Shown piece by piece: positions 1-10,000 of a DNA stretch of 64,000 bases. The position numbers and the translations under genes were made by a program. The stretch is from Syngnathus acus (Eukaryota > Chordata > Actinopteri > Syngnathiformes > Syngnathidae), in the NCBI RefSeq assembly GCF_901709675.1, contig NC_051099.1, positions 3,100,001 through 3,164,000 of the forward strand. Reading direction: 5' to 3'. A model generated the notes under the pieces. That model made no database searches. It had not been told where the DNA came from and saw only the letters and a list, made by a program, of their open reading frames with translations. Position 1 is the stretch's first letter, and every line of letters starts with the position of its first letter.

Positions 1-646
1 TTGTCATCTGTGCAGAAAAAAGAAGAACAAGCCACAGGAAGAGTAGAAGATGGAATTTGGAAACATTTTTATTTTATTTGTTCTTTGTACATCTGAATAA
101 AAAAAAAAAATCATGACCAAGATAACTCATTTCAGTCCCGTTTTTGCTGATTTTGGTGTTATTTGAAAGCTGGCAAAATGAAGAATTTAACACGGGTGAG
201 GACATCATTTTGTCTTTTCAGCAATAAGAGAACTTCAATTCTGTGTTTTTTGAAAGCTGTGGATAAGTTAGAAAAACAGCGTCGTCACTCATGCAAAATC
301 GTGGAAAACATTGCCACCTATAGGCGAGGAAACGCAACTGCGTAACCATCCATCCTCATCCCTCTCTTGGTCTCCCTCCGCCCGCCTCCTTTCCAGCCCT
401 CCCCATCCAATGTTTTGCTCTGCAGTGCTGAGACTTGCTTCATCATCCTGCATCGAAACGCAGGTAAGGCTCCCAAAAATGTTAGATTTGACTGTTGTAA
501 TAGGAAATTACAGAGGTCTGAGGAAATAAAGAATAACATTTTAAGAAAAATATGTATTAGCAGCGATGTGTCAGTTTTGAGATTATTTTGATGATTTGCC
601 ATCATAACTTTTTCCTGTTTATTTAGTTGGATGGCTGCTTTCCATC
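1..646. other. Left flank and thy1 5' region
   Basis: No coding gene is seen. An AATAAA hexamer at 96-101 followed by an A-run could be the polyadenylation site of a plus-strand gene lying left of the window, but no upstream exon is visible. A likely thy1 5'UTR exon ends at 462, where CGAAACGCAG is followed by a GTAAGG donor. It would splice to the exon carrying the thy1 start codon at 647. Confidence 0.35.
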
Positions 647-1230
647 ATGCTCCAGCATCTGTTTGTGATCAGCGTGCTAGGAGGTGAGGGAAATATTAAA
701 CAGGAGTGTCTGCAACTCTACAAGGTTAAAGTGCCTTTTTTCTTTTTTTGCACCAGTGTTGCTGACACCGGCACGCTGCGACCTTATCACTGTGTGTAAG
801 GAAGATGACGGTGACCTGCGGGTGGACTGCCTGGTCCAGGCCAAGCCCAATAAGATCAACAGCTATGAGTTCTCCTGGTCATCAGGTTCCAAGCAATCAC
901 TCATCAACGCCAACGTGTCCGGCCTGGCGGCGGAGGCCGAGTTCAAGCAAGTGAGTCACGTGACGCAGGTGGATCCGCATGGCTACAGGCTGACATTGAG
1001 CGGCTACCAGGACAAGCTGCCACACAACACCACCTATATGTGCAAGATAACCGGGGAGGGAGCCAGCATTAACTTGGAGAGAGGTGAGTACAGGCAGGGA
1101 GGACATTTGGAGTCAAATTTCTTCATCTTTGTCTCCTTCGGTAGATCATCTCATCCCATGCGGTGCTGTCAACGTATTTCTGCAGAGCTCCTGGATTGTC
1201 ACCGTCTTGTGGTGCGTGGGTTACTTGTAG
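647..1230 (+). CDS. thy1: Thy-1 membrane glycoprotein (CD90)
   Basis: Coding exons are 647-683, 757-1083 and 1145-1230; phases 1 and 1 join cleanly to give 149 aa. Thy-1 is a small GPI-anchored immunoglobulin-superfamily protein of neuronal and other cell surfaces that binds integrins. Exon 1 and the start of exon 2 encode a signal peptide (MLQHLFVISVLG, then VLLTPARC). Exon 2 encodes one V-type Ig domain with cysteines at the DLRVDC and TTYMCK positions and N-glycosylation sequons (NVS, NTT). Exon 3 encodes a short spacer with a cysteine and a hydrophobic tail (SSWIVTVLWCVGYL) typical of a GPI-anchor signal. The three-exon layout and the separate GPI exon match mammalian THY1. The start was chosen because it opens the signal peptide and splices in frame. 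Identity rests on architecture and motif similarity. Confidence 0.85.
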
Positions 1231-1730
1231 GGGTACTAGAAGAAATCACTGACTTAAATGTTCAAACTGTGCATAACGTTGCAGAGCTTAAACTGTGTGT
1301 GTGTTTATTTTCCAAATCCAGTGCAGTACAAGTGTTAGTTTGAACCCTGTTACCACACACCTAAAGCATCCATGCAATAATACTGTACAGGCTGCTGCAT
1401 GCGTTTATTGTCGTAGGCAAGAGAGAATCCATACGAATGTAGTTATTTATAGAACTGTTATTTGTGCTACATGGCTGCTTTAGGAGCATGACTTTAGAAG
1501 AATGACATTGTTTGAATTCAAATGAATAAAAACTTGAAAATATCAAAAAGGGACCTGTTTTCATATTTAATATATTTATCGAGTTTTGTGAAATATAAAA
1601 AGTCCATCCTTAAAATGTGAGATTTCAGTGTTAAATATGTTTTATGTATTTAATAATTATAATGACGTTCTCGTAATAGCGCCGTCGCTCGTATGACCCT
1701 CCGCAGTCTCCGTAGTTGTTGCTTTTCAAA
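1231..1730. other. thy1 3'UTR and bud13 promoter
   Basis: This gap has no coding exon. An AATAAA hexamer at 1525-1530 is the likely thy1 polyadenylation signal. The bud13 start follows at 1731 after a CpG-containing stretch from about 1670, a compact same-strand arrangement. Confidence 0.5.
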
Positions 1731-4145
1731 ATGGCTACCTCCGCTGCTAGCATCCAAGGAGCAGAATTATCCAAAGCGGAGTACCTAAAGCGCTATTTGT
1801 CCAACGATGATGACGCCAAGAAATCTAAGGGGAAACTTAAAAAGAAGCGGCATAAAGTTCCAGGGAAAGGGTGAGTTTTTACGTCGAGCTGTTACTCTCC
1901 CGATAGGTGTATGTAATTAGCAGCTAGTTGCTACCATACATTAGCTATGCATCACGTCACCCTTTTCTCTATGAATGAGGTATGGAGGTAAGTTTCTAAG
2001 TCCTTTTTTCTTCATTCTCTGTCTTATTCAAGACTTAAAATAGTCGACGATGACATAGATTGGAGACAGACGACGGAAGAGAAAAATGAGGTGGAAGAGG
2101 ACGACGAGGAAGCGCCCATGGTAAGAAGGGATTCAATTGACACGCATTTAATTTCGAATCCAGTTATATGAACATTTGAATTGACCCACCCAACACCTAT
2201 TATCCTTCAATCAGATTGCTGAAGTGATTGATGAGCGCCCCGACGATGTGAGGATGATGGAACTCTATCGAAGCAGCTCCAGGTGGAGAGTCATTGGAGG
2301 TCAGCCATTTTGATTTGCAGGAGGAAATACAAATATATTTGTAATTATACTGAATGTGAGTTGTGTTACTTTATAGAAGATGAAAAGGAAGAGGAGGCCA
2401 GCCAATCAGGAGACTTACCCAAGCAGTCATCGGACAGAAAAACCCGACATGACTTTTCGGATGCTTCCCCGCCTCGAAGAGGTCGCCACGATTCCCCCGA
2501 CATCTCACCACCAAGAAAGAAACGCCACGATTCTCCCGACATGTCACCACCAAAGAAGAAACGCCACGATTCCCCTGACATGTCACCACCAAGGAAGAAA
2601 CGCCACGATTCCCCTGACAGGTCTCCACCCAGGAGGAAACGCCACGATTCCCCCGACATGTCGCCACCAAGGCAGCGTTCAGGAAAGTCAGGCAAAGCAC
2701 AAAGCGCACCTGCCACCAGACGAGGTTCAGATTCTGATCAGTCGCCACCAAGGAAGAAGCAGCAGAAGGGACGACGGGATTCTGACGCCGACCAGTCACC
2801 GCCCAGACGGGGGCGGCGTGGCGAGAAAGTGTCAGATGACGACCTGTCGCCTCCTCGCAGGACGGGACAGGAGGTGAAACCAACAACCCTATCTTGAAAC
2901 CCAAATTCCTGTGACAAGTATTTTCTTTGCATTTGTATATCTCTCTTTTAATCATTTGTACAACACTGATCAATTTATTTTAATTGGGGCCCGACCGATG
3001 AATCGGCATTCCTACTTTGGAACATTCACTTTTACTTACCATGCTAAAGTCTTGTGTGGCTTGTTACGTGGTGGGCGCTTTGAATTGGGTTTTTTTGTTT
3101 TTTACCAGGGCAACAGTATGCTCTCTGGCGGAAAGGCGGGTCTGGTTTCCTCGGATGTTCTACGTAAGGAGAAAGAAGAGGCACGGCGCAGGGAGGGAAA
3201 CAACAAAGAGCTTGAAAGTCAGCATTATGTTACTTCTATTTATGACTTATTAGTTTCCAGAAAAAAAAAAAAAAAGTATGATGATGACATGATGTTTACA
3301 CGCACTCATTCCCAGATGCATCCCGCCACGCTCAGACTGTGTTTCGGGACAAGGGCGGCAAAAAGCGCGATCTGGAGTCAGAGCGTGAAGAACAGAAACG
3401 AAAAGCTGAAGAAAAAGCGGCAAAGGATGAGAAATACGCTCAATGGGGAAAAGGGTGAGTGAGCGGCCCTGGAAAGACTCATTTGAAGAAAAGTGTCAAC
3501 GAAATGTGCTGAATTTGAGTGAAACCGACCGGTAGGCTGGCTCAGGGTCAGATGCAGCAGCAGCGTCTGGACGACGCCGTGCGCGAGGCCCAGAAGCCGC
3601 TGGCGCGCAACTATGACGACGAGGACCTAGATCGCATGCTGCGGGAGCAGGAGAGGGAGGGCGATCCCATGGCAGCCATGTTGCGGCGCAAGAAGGAGCG
3701 CAAGACGGTTAAAGGTAGCAATGGAGATTTATAATGGTGCTTTCCCATGCATGTTTTTTTTTTTTAAATTCAAATTTCAATTATTTTCCAGAGAAACCCA
3801 AGTATAGAGGCCCTCCACCACCTCTCAACAGGTTCAACCTTTTACCAGGATATCGCTGGGATGGGGTCAACAGGTACAATGTGTGAAACATAAACAGCAG
3901 TTGGAGATGGTGCATTTAGACAGGCTATATTACAATGCTCACGTCTGTATTATACTGCCCCCAGGTGGCCAAGGCGAGAAACCATCAAGTGCAGCCATTC
4001 ATCTAATCAGTATGAGTTGTTGCTAATTGTTTTTGTCTCTGCGTTCGGCAGGTCCAATGGTTTCGAGCAGAAGCGCTACACGAGGATTGCGGACAAAAAA
4101 GCACTCCAGGAGGAAGCCTATAAATGGAGTGTGGAGGACATGTAG
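1731..4145 (+). CDS. bud13: BUD13 homolog, RES-complex splicing factor
   Basis: Nine exons: 1731-1870, 2033-2120, 2215-2299, 2377-2873, 3109-3217, 3316-3454, 3536-3714, 3792-3873, 4052-4145. All phases agree and give 470 aa. BUD13 is a subunit of the nuclear RES (retention and splicing) complex, which acts on the activated spliceosome. The N-terminus carries the conserved LSKAEYLKRYLS motif and IVDDDIDW. Exon 4 encodes a run of RHDSPDxSPP repeats, as in mammalian BUD13. The C-terminus carries the family signature (GLVSSDVLR, KPLARNYDDEDLDRMLREQE, FNLLPGYRWDGVNRSNGFE) and ends in KWSVEDM followed by a stop. AATAAA at 4272-4277 is the likely poly(A) signal. The repeat exon reads open in several frames, so long overlapping ORFs there are shadows. 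Confidence 0.95.
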
Positions 4146-4271
4146 ACAAAACAATACCGTAAAGTTGAACAAAAGACACGGCCTGTACATAGAAGTGAAC
4201 TGAGAATCATTTAGTGATTGTGTAAATAATTATAACAAAATGTGGAGTTGTTATTTTTCAATGGTTTTATT

Positions 4272-4277
4272 AATAAA
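4272..4277 (+). terminator. bud13 polyadenylation signal
   Basis: AATAAA lies 127 bp after the bud13 stop codon and before the snrnp35 promoter, so it most likely ends bud13 transcripts. Confidence 0.6.
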
Positions 4278-4458
4278 TAAATCATTTCATTTGTAATGGG
4301 TCATTATAATAAGAGGAACCGTAGACGGAACATTGTTTCCCTATCGGAGTGTTTTTATGGATGCACGGTCAAGCGGAACCCCTGTAGAAAAAGCAATGCG
4401 GATGTTTTCCGTTCTGTTTTAGTTGTAACGAGCCACAAGTAAATATAGCAGCCGCGAA

Positions 4459-5166
4459 ATGGGGGACTGGACCCCCATCGCTAAGGTGTACGATCCACTG
4501 AAAGCCGGGAGTATTGACGGCACCGATGTGGAGCCCCACGACCGGGCCGTGTGGAGGGCGATGTGCGCCCGCTACAAGCCCAACAAAGGCGTTGTGGGAG
4601 ATCCGCTTCTCACTCTCTTTGTAGCTCGACTCAACCCGAGCACCACCGAGGATAAACTACACCAGGTCTTCTCTAAATTCGGCGACATAAAGCGGCTCCG
4701 GTTGGTTCGTGATGTGGTCACGGGCTTCTCCAAGCGCTACGCCTTTGTCGAGTACAAGGAGGAGCGGGCCGTGGTGCGAGCTCGTCGGGACGCCAACAAG
4801 CTGGTGGTGGACCAGCAAGAGTTGTTCGTGGATTTCGAGCTAGAGCGAACCCTTACAGGCTGGATCCCCAGGCGGCTCGGCGGCGGGCTAGGAGGAAAGA
4901 AAGAGTCCGGGCAGCTGCGCTTCGGCGGCAGGGATCGACCTTTCCGGAAGCCCATCAACCTGGGAGCTGGACAATCGCTGCAAGAGTGGCAGGGCGGCGG
5001 GCGCAAGGAGTGGGAAAGATCCGGACGGCGAGACCGGGACAACAGAGACAACCGGGACAATAGAGACAACCAAAATAACTGGGACCGAGACAGGGACGAG
5101 AAGGGGAGCAGAGGAAGGGAGGACAACCGCTACCGAGACAGGAGCAGGCACCGAGAAAGGAGATGA
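4459..5166 (+). CDS. snrnp35: U11/U12 snRNP 35 kDa protein
   Basis: A single-exon ORF of 235 aa; human SNRNP35 is about 246 aa. It is a component of the U11/U12 di-snRNP of the minor (U12-type) spliceosome and resembles U1-70K. The N-terminus reads MGDWTPIAKVYDPLKAGSID, the characteristic family opening. An RRM spans about residues 50-130, with RNP2-like LFVARL and RNP1-like RYAFVEY. Behind it lie a conserved LTGWIPRRLGGG segment and an Arg/Asp/Glu-rich tail of RDRDNRDN repeats. The ATG at 4459 is the first in frame and gives the conserved N-terminus. It follows bud13 on the same strand by about 310 bp and is tail-to-tail with the minus-strand gene ending at 5441. Confidence 0.95.
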   Translation: MGDWTPIAKVYDPLKAGSIDGTDVEPHDRAVWRAMCARYKPNKGVVGDPLLTLFVARLNPSTTEDKLHQVFSKFGDIKRLRLVRDVVTGFSKRYAFVEYKEERAVVRARRDANKLVVDQQELFVDFELERTLTGWIPRRLGGGLGGKKESGQLRFGGRDRPFRKPINLGAGQSLQEWQGGGRKEWERSGRRDRDNRDNRDNRDNQNNWDRDRDEKGSRGREDNRYRDRSRHRERR

Positions 5167-5273
5167 AACTTAAAAAGTGAACCTGGATAACTTTATTTTT
5201 CGTTGTTTTTTTTACGGCCACCTCATTTTTATTACAGCACAAAAATCTTTGCAAAATGTTGTGTTCTTTGTCA

Positions 5274-5288
5274 TATTAAAACTTTATT
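5274..5288. terminator. Back-to-back poly(A) signals of convergent genes
   Basis: ATTAAA on the plus strand (about 5275-5280, for snrnp35) sits next to AATAAA read on the minus strand (TTTATT on plus, about 5283-5288), which serves the minus-strand gene ending at 5441. The two 3'UTRs therefore meet or slightly overlap here. Confidence 0.5.
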
Positions 5289-5440
5289 ATGAAAGGTGTT
5301 TAGTCACTCATCTTGGCGTTCCATTCTGGAAAATGCACCAGGTCATAGCTCGTATTTGATCCCAATACGCCCCCTAGTGGCTACGGGCAGCATATCTTAC
5401 TGGAAGGTCATTCAGCAATGGTGGACAGGGCGGCTCCAGT

Positions 5441-6184
5441 TCAAGGGTCATGCCAGTTGGGGTAAGTCTCCCTGTTGATTGTCCCGAACTCGATCCTACA
5501 TCACTCAAAATGTTTGGAGACACAAATTAGCAAGCATAGGCAAGTGTCTCCAAACTTATGACCATAGTCCTCACCTGAAAGCCGGGTTGATGCCAATGTT
5601 GTCCGGCTGCGGCAGGGCAGGGGTTCTCCTCCTGCACCAGGAAGACGGAGGCGGAAAGTCCTTCTGGTACTGAGACAGCATCTTTGGATCTTGGTTTGGC
5701 TCACAGATGTCTGCTTGCTCATCTATCTCCAGATGCTCGCTCTTTCCACTTTGTGTTTGTTTCAAGGGTACTGGACGGCAATGGCGAGTCTGCTGGGACG
5801 TCTGGGCAGCTGGAAGGGAACTTTTCACGCCGTCTCGTGGTGGCACGGTCCTGAAGCAGAAAGCCTCCCGAGACGTGGTCTCCATCTTGGCGGGGGTGTC
5901 CGGGTAGAGGAGAAACCCTGCCGGGTCAGAAGGGCTTTGACCGATGCAAGATAGCTCAACTGCTTCTGAATACAAATCCATCAATTGCATGAATCGATGC
6001 CTGACAAAAGAATTTTCCACTCCAGACGTTAGTTTTCCATAGTAGAAAAAGAATCTTTGGACCTGCCAATCTCACCTGCCATTGTGGGAAGTTCTCCCCT
6101 GTATGGTCGAGCCCGCAGGAAAAAGTGCCGGCGGTGTTTGGCATGTTGCAGGTTTTCAATGAACACTTTTTCCGATTGATCCAT
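5441..6184 (-). CDS. Unrecognised 184-aa protein
   Basis: Three exons on the minus strand: 6184-6076, 5965-5575 and 5495-5441. Phases 1 and 2 join correctly, and good GT/AG sites flank each junction. The start MDQSEKVFIENLQHAKHRRH is chosen because it precedes a consensus donor and connects in frame; the longer ATG-initiated reading inside the intron is not needed. The C-terminal third looks most conserved in style: a Tyr/Pro/Arg-rich segment (DFPPPSSWCRRRTPALP, then DNIGINPAFR), ending ETYPNWHDP and stop. There is no signal peptide or membrane span. Short Pro/Tyr/Trp-rich proteins like this are common among axonemal microtubule inner proteins, but this is only a resemblance and I assign no function. 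It is head-to-head with arhgap42, 913 bp apart. Confidence 0.6.
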
Positions 6185-6842
6185 ACCGTATCATCAGTGA
6201 GTTAATAAAACGATTGAGCTCCAAAGTGTCTTGGATTAGTTGCGCTCCTTAAATCCAGTTTACTGCTGTCGTCATGGCATTGCAGGTACAGTAAGACAAC
6301 AAAGCATCTTTGACATGGCGAGCCAAGAAAACATTCAGTGGTTTCCTCGGTGCCTCTGGCCATCTGTCAGTAATGCGTCTTTCTTTGCCACTGAGCAGCT
6401 GGCATTGATCCCAACTCGCTCTATTTATTTACCAGTCCTGCAGTATTATAATAGTTTTTTTTGGTTCTGGTCAGAACCCAAGCTGCAATGTTCTGAATGA
6501 GCTGCTGCTGTTTGATATTCTTTTGAGGGAGTTCAGTCAGAGGAGCTTTGCAATAATAGGCAGTAAAAGTAGTTTTCGAGTAGTTCATGTTTCATGAGGC
6601 GCCAGCAGGAGTCTCCCGTCCCCATAGTAACGAGCCTTCCGCCAGACCCTATTTAGCTAGCAGCGTCGCATTCATTGCCAAGCGCTTCTTTGATTTATTT
6701 GAAACCAAACTTGCATCCTGCTTCTCTCGCACTCATCCTGCTCCCTCACACATTCAGCATCTACTGGTAGCACGGAAATCTCCGAGAACTCCCCCTCAAC
6801 GCAGTTTATCGTTTATGTTCGTCTTCTTTTATACCCCCACTC

Positions 6843-6883
<41 letters not shown>

Positions 6884-7097
6884 GCTTCCAGTCTGTCAAC
6901 GCCGCTCCAGTGTCCGGAAGTGGCGAGTGGAACGAGCGAAGGGGGGGAGAGAAAAAACGCGGAGAAAGGCATGAAAAAAGAGGTCGAGCGGAGCAAACTT
7001 CTCACCCGGATATTCCCAGCGAGCCTCGGCGCCGTCCTGACCGGAATCTTGGCGTCTTTTTTCGGCGTAATTTGTCCTCGCCATCCGTTGAGCTAGG
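6185..7097. promoter_or_regulatory. Divergent intergenic region upstream of arhgap42
   Basis: This separates two divergently transcribed genes. It holds a 37-bp A-run (6844-6880) and a GC-rich stretch at about 6885-7095 that is likely the arhgap42 5'UTR/promoter. I see no coding exon; open frames here are short and low complexity. Confidence 0.4.
6844..6880 (+). repeat. Poly(A) tract, 37 bp
   Basis: An uninterrupted A homopolymer. It may be a simple-sequence expansion or the tail of an old retroposon, although no SINE or LINE body is recognisable just 5' of it. Confidence 0.8.
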
Positions 7098-10000
7098 ATG
7101 GGTCTCCCGACGCTGGAGTTCAGCGACTCGTTCGTAGACAGCCCCGAGTTCCGAGATAGGCTTCAATGCCACGAGATCGAGCTGGAAAGAACCAATAGAT
7201 TTATCAAAGATCTCATCAAGGATGGAAGCATGCTCATATCGGCACTCAGCAGTAAGATCTTTTGACAATAAGATGCTATTTATTGCCAAGTGGTTTCTTT
7301 CCAGGCTTCATCACCAGCCATGCTGACTTTAACTGCTTCTCCCTCGGAGTGTTTTATAGACTGAAAGACATTTATAGTCTTATAAAACGTGATTATTACA
7401 TTGTTGTTTTTATTGGAATAATTAACATCACACCATTTTTATTTGAAGCTGAAGTCATTTATCAACTTGTGGAAGGCGGGCCACTGGTGGTCCCCAGAGA
7501 AAGCACCAGAGAGGTCTGCAAAAGGATTTTTGCAACATAAATGCTAATGCTCAAATGATACTGCGTGTTTTTCGGACTAGTTTTGCGATAAATACTTTCA
7601 TTTATAGTACTTTGTTATTCATGGCCGCCTAACTCTGGGAGCCGTTGCTGAAATTGTGGTCACGTTTGTTCTGCTGCTGTCAGGCCTTTCGCAGGCGGTG
7701 CAGCGTTTCTCTCAGTCGCTGCAGGAGTTCCAATTCGAGTGCATCGGAGACGCCGAGACAGACGATGAGATTAACATCGGTGGGTTTGATTCCAGCGCAC
7801 ACCTTTATTTTATTTTTTTTACATGTGGTAAAATGATCCTAACTTAGTCCTAAAATCCTACTCTGAGAGTTCTGTAAGCCAGCAGAACAGGCTTTTTAAG
7901 CAACGCTGTTTCCATAGCAACAGCCCGACTGACTTGTATTTGCACTCTGGTTGCAGCTCAGTCTCTGAAGGAGTTCTCTCAGCTGCTGAGCACCATGGAG
8001 GAGGAGCGAAAGCGTTTGGTGAGTAAGCAACTCCCTTCATGAGTATTTGGGTCCACCTGTTGTGTCTGAACCAAGACTTCCTGTACGGCGTGAACCTTTT
8101 TCTGCGGAACCGGGACTTTTGGCTCGAGTTCCCCTTCTGCACACAAGTCTGACTCAAACACACTTCATCAACCTTTGTGTCAGAATCAGTTTGTGCTTAA
8201 GTGTGTGACCTTCTCTACAGGGCCCCCTTTGTGTGCGTGTGTATGTGTGCCTTTTGTGAAAGTGTGCACGGTCTACTGGTTGAGGAACCATGTGGAACCT
8301 ATTCGGACTATTCCCCAGTGAGAGCCGAGCCCCTCGCTGCCTGGGAAAGTCCATAAAAGACTCCTGTGTGTGTGTGTCTGTGCGTGCGCTTGTGCGTTGT
8401 TTTAATTTTGTGCGCCGAGCACAGCACCACTTTCCTATTCCACCGCTAATGTTAGCTCCAGGCATCCTGATGGGCTTGCGGTTAGCACAGTTCTGGGTTT
8501 GAATCCGGGCTTAGGCCTTTCTGTGTGGATTCTGCAGTGTCAGTAGTGGCCATAAGGCAGGCCAGTAATCAGAGTTTGTCTCGTGGTATCCAATTTCATG
8601 GTGACTGTCGCAGTTTAGCGGCGAAAGCAACACAAATAGAGTGCTCCCTTTCAATACGGGTGACCTCATGACACGAAAGTAAAGTCGCCGCATGTGACCG
8701 CAGAATCGTGTGTTCACTAAAGTGAGCTAGCTGCCTTATCACAGATCAAGATCTTCTCGGGCTTTTTTTATTGCTTTCACAACAACATCATTTGACAGAT
8801 TGAATGCCATCCATGGAACAGAAAAAAACTTGTGACCTTTGTTCAGTTCGGCGTCTCTACCAAAGCAATTTGCTACGTTGAATAGCGTGACATCATCCAG
8901 TGGTGACAAGATGTTGACAACAAAGAAGCGTTTGTGTCTAATTCTGACTATGACGATCATTTTTTTATTTGTTTTAGCCTGGAAATCGCCAAAGAGTTGG
9001 CCGAATAACGGGATTGAGATGTGTATCAGCAATGATTGTGACATTCATTGCCATTGCAACACGCTCATCTGAAGGCTGCCGCCTTTTGTTTTTGACTCCC
9101 ACAGATCCAAAACGCTGACGACGTACTAATCTCGCCCCTGGAGAGGTTTCGCAAGGAGCAGATCGGTGCGGTAAAGGTACAAAATGCCCCCCCTCCCCTT
9201 TTTTTTATTATTATTTTTTTTTTATGAATGAACAAAAGTCACTCAGTGCCCCTTGGAAACTTTAAAAAAAAAGAAAATGGACAGATAACCCAAAGTTGCG
9301 AAACATTTTTTGTCATTGTGCATGGGTGGAGCACGGTGGCCAAATTTGATGACTTGCCATAAAACACTAAAAAAGTGTGTGTGGGGAGGGGTTATCTTTC
9401 AAGGCTAGTTTGACGTAGCAGTAAGAATTCTGGTCGGCATGCCTCATAAATTGAACCACCCAAAAGTCTCAAGGACACAATTCTGCCATTTTGTTTGGGT
9501 TTTTTAAGATCTCTTTGTTTGAGTTACATGTGAAGACCTTATGAAATGGAACAGGAAGTCGGCCATTTTGGTTTTGATTCCATATGGGATTTTTTTTTTT
9601 CTGTCATTAATTAATCTAATTGAACATTCTTGGCCAAGTGATAATGTTTGACGAGTTATTTAGTGCAGTGGTCGATCCCGCGGTGGCCCCCGGCCGCTCT
9701 TGAGCATTATTCCGATAAACTGCAAGACGTGTCAGGACGGAGGTCGTGGGAACGGACGCTGGGAGACACGTCACAGACATGCAGTGAGGCGATGTGAAGG
9801 AGGCCGGTGTCTGGTTTCAGCAGCCCACCTCTCATTCACGTTATCTTACTCTAAACTAGCACACAAGCAAGACTGTATATGACTTATGAGACCTTTCTTA
9901 GATACCCTATCAGAATTGAAATAAACTCTCACCAGAAACAGCCACTAAAAAAAAAAGAAAATGAAACATTCCGTGCTTAGTCTCTGCCCCCACAATTCCC

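Noticed and set aside
7262-7540. 92-aa plus-strand ORF after arhgap42 exon 1
   Set aside because: It lies wholly within intron 1, has no family features, and the exon 1-exon 2 junction joins in phase without it.
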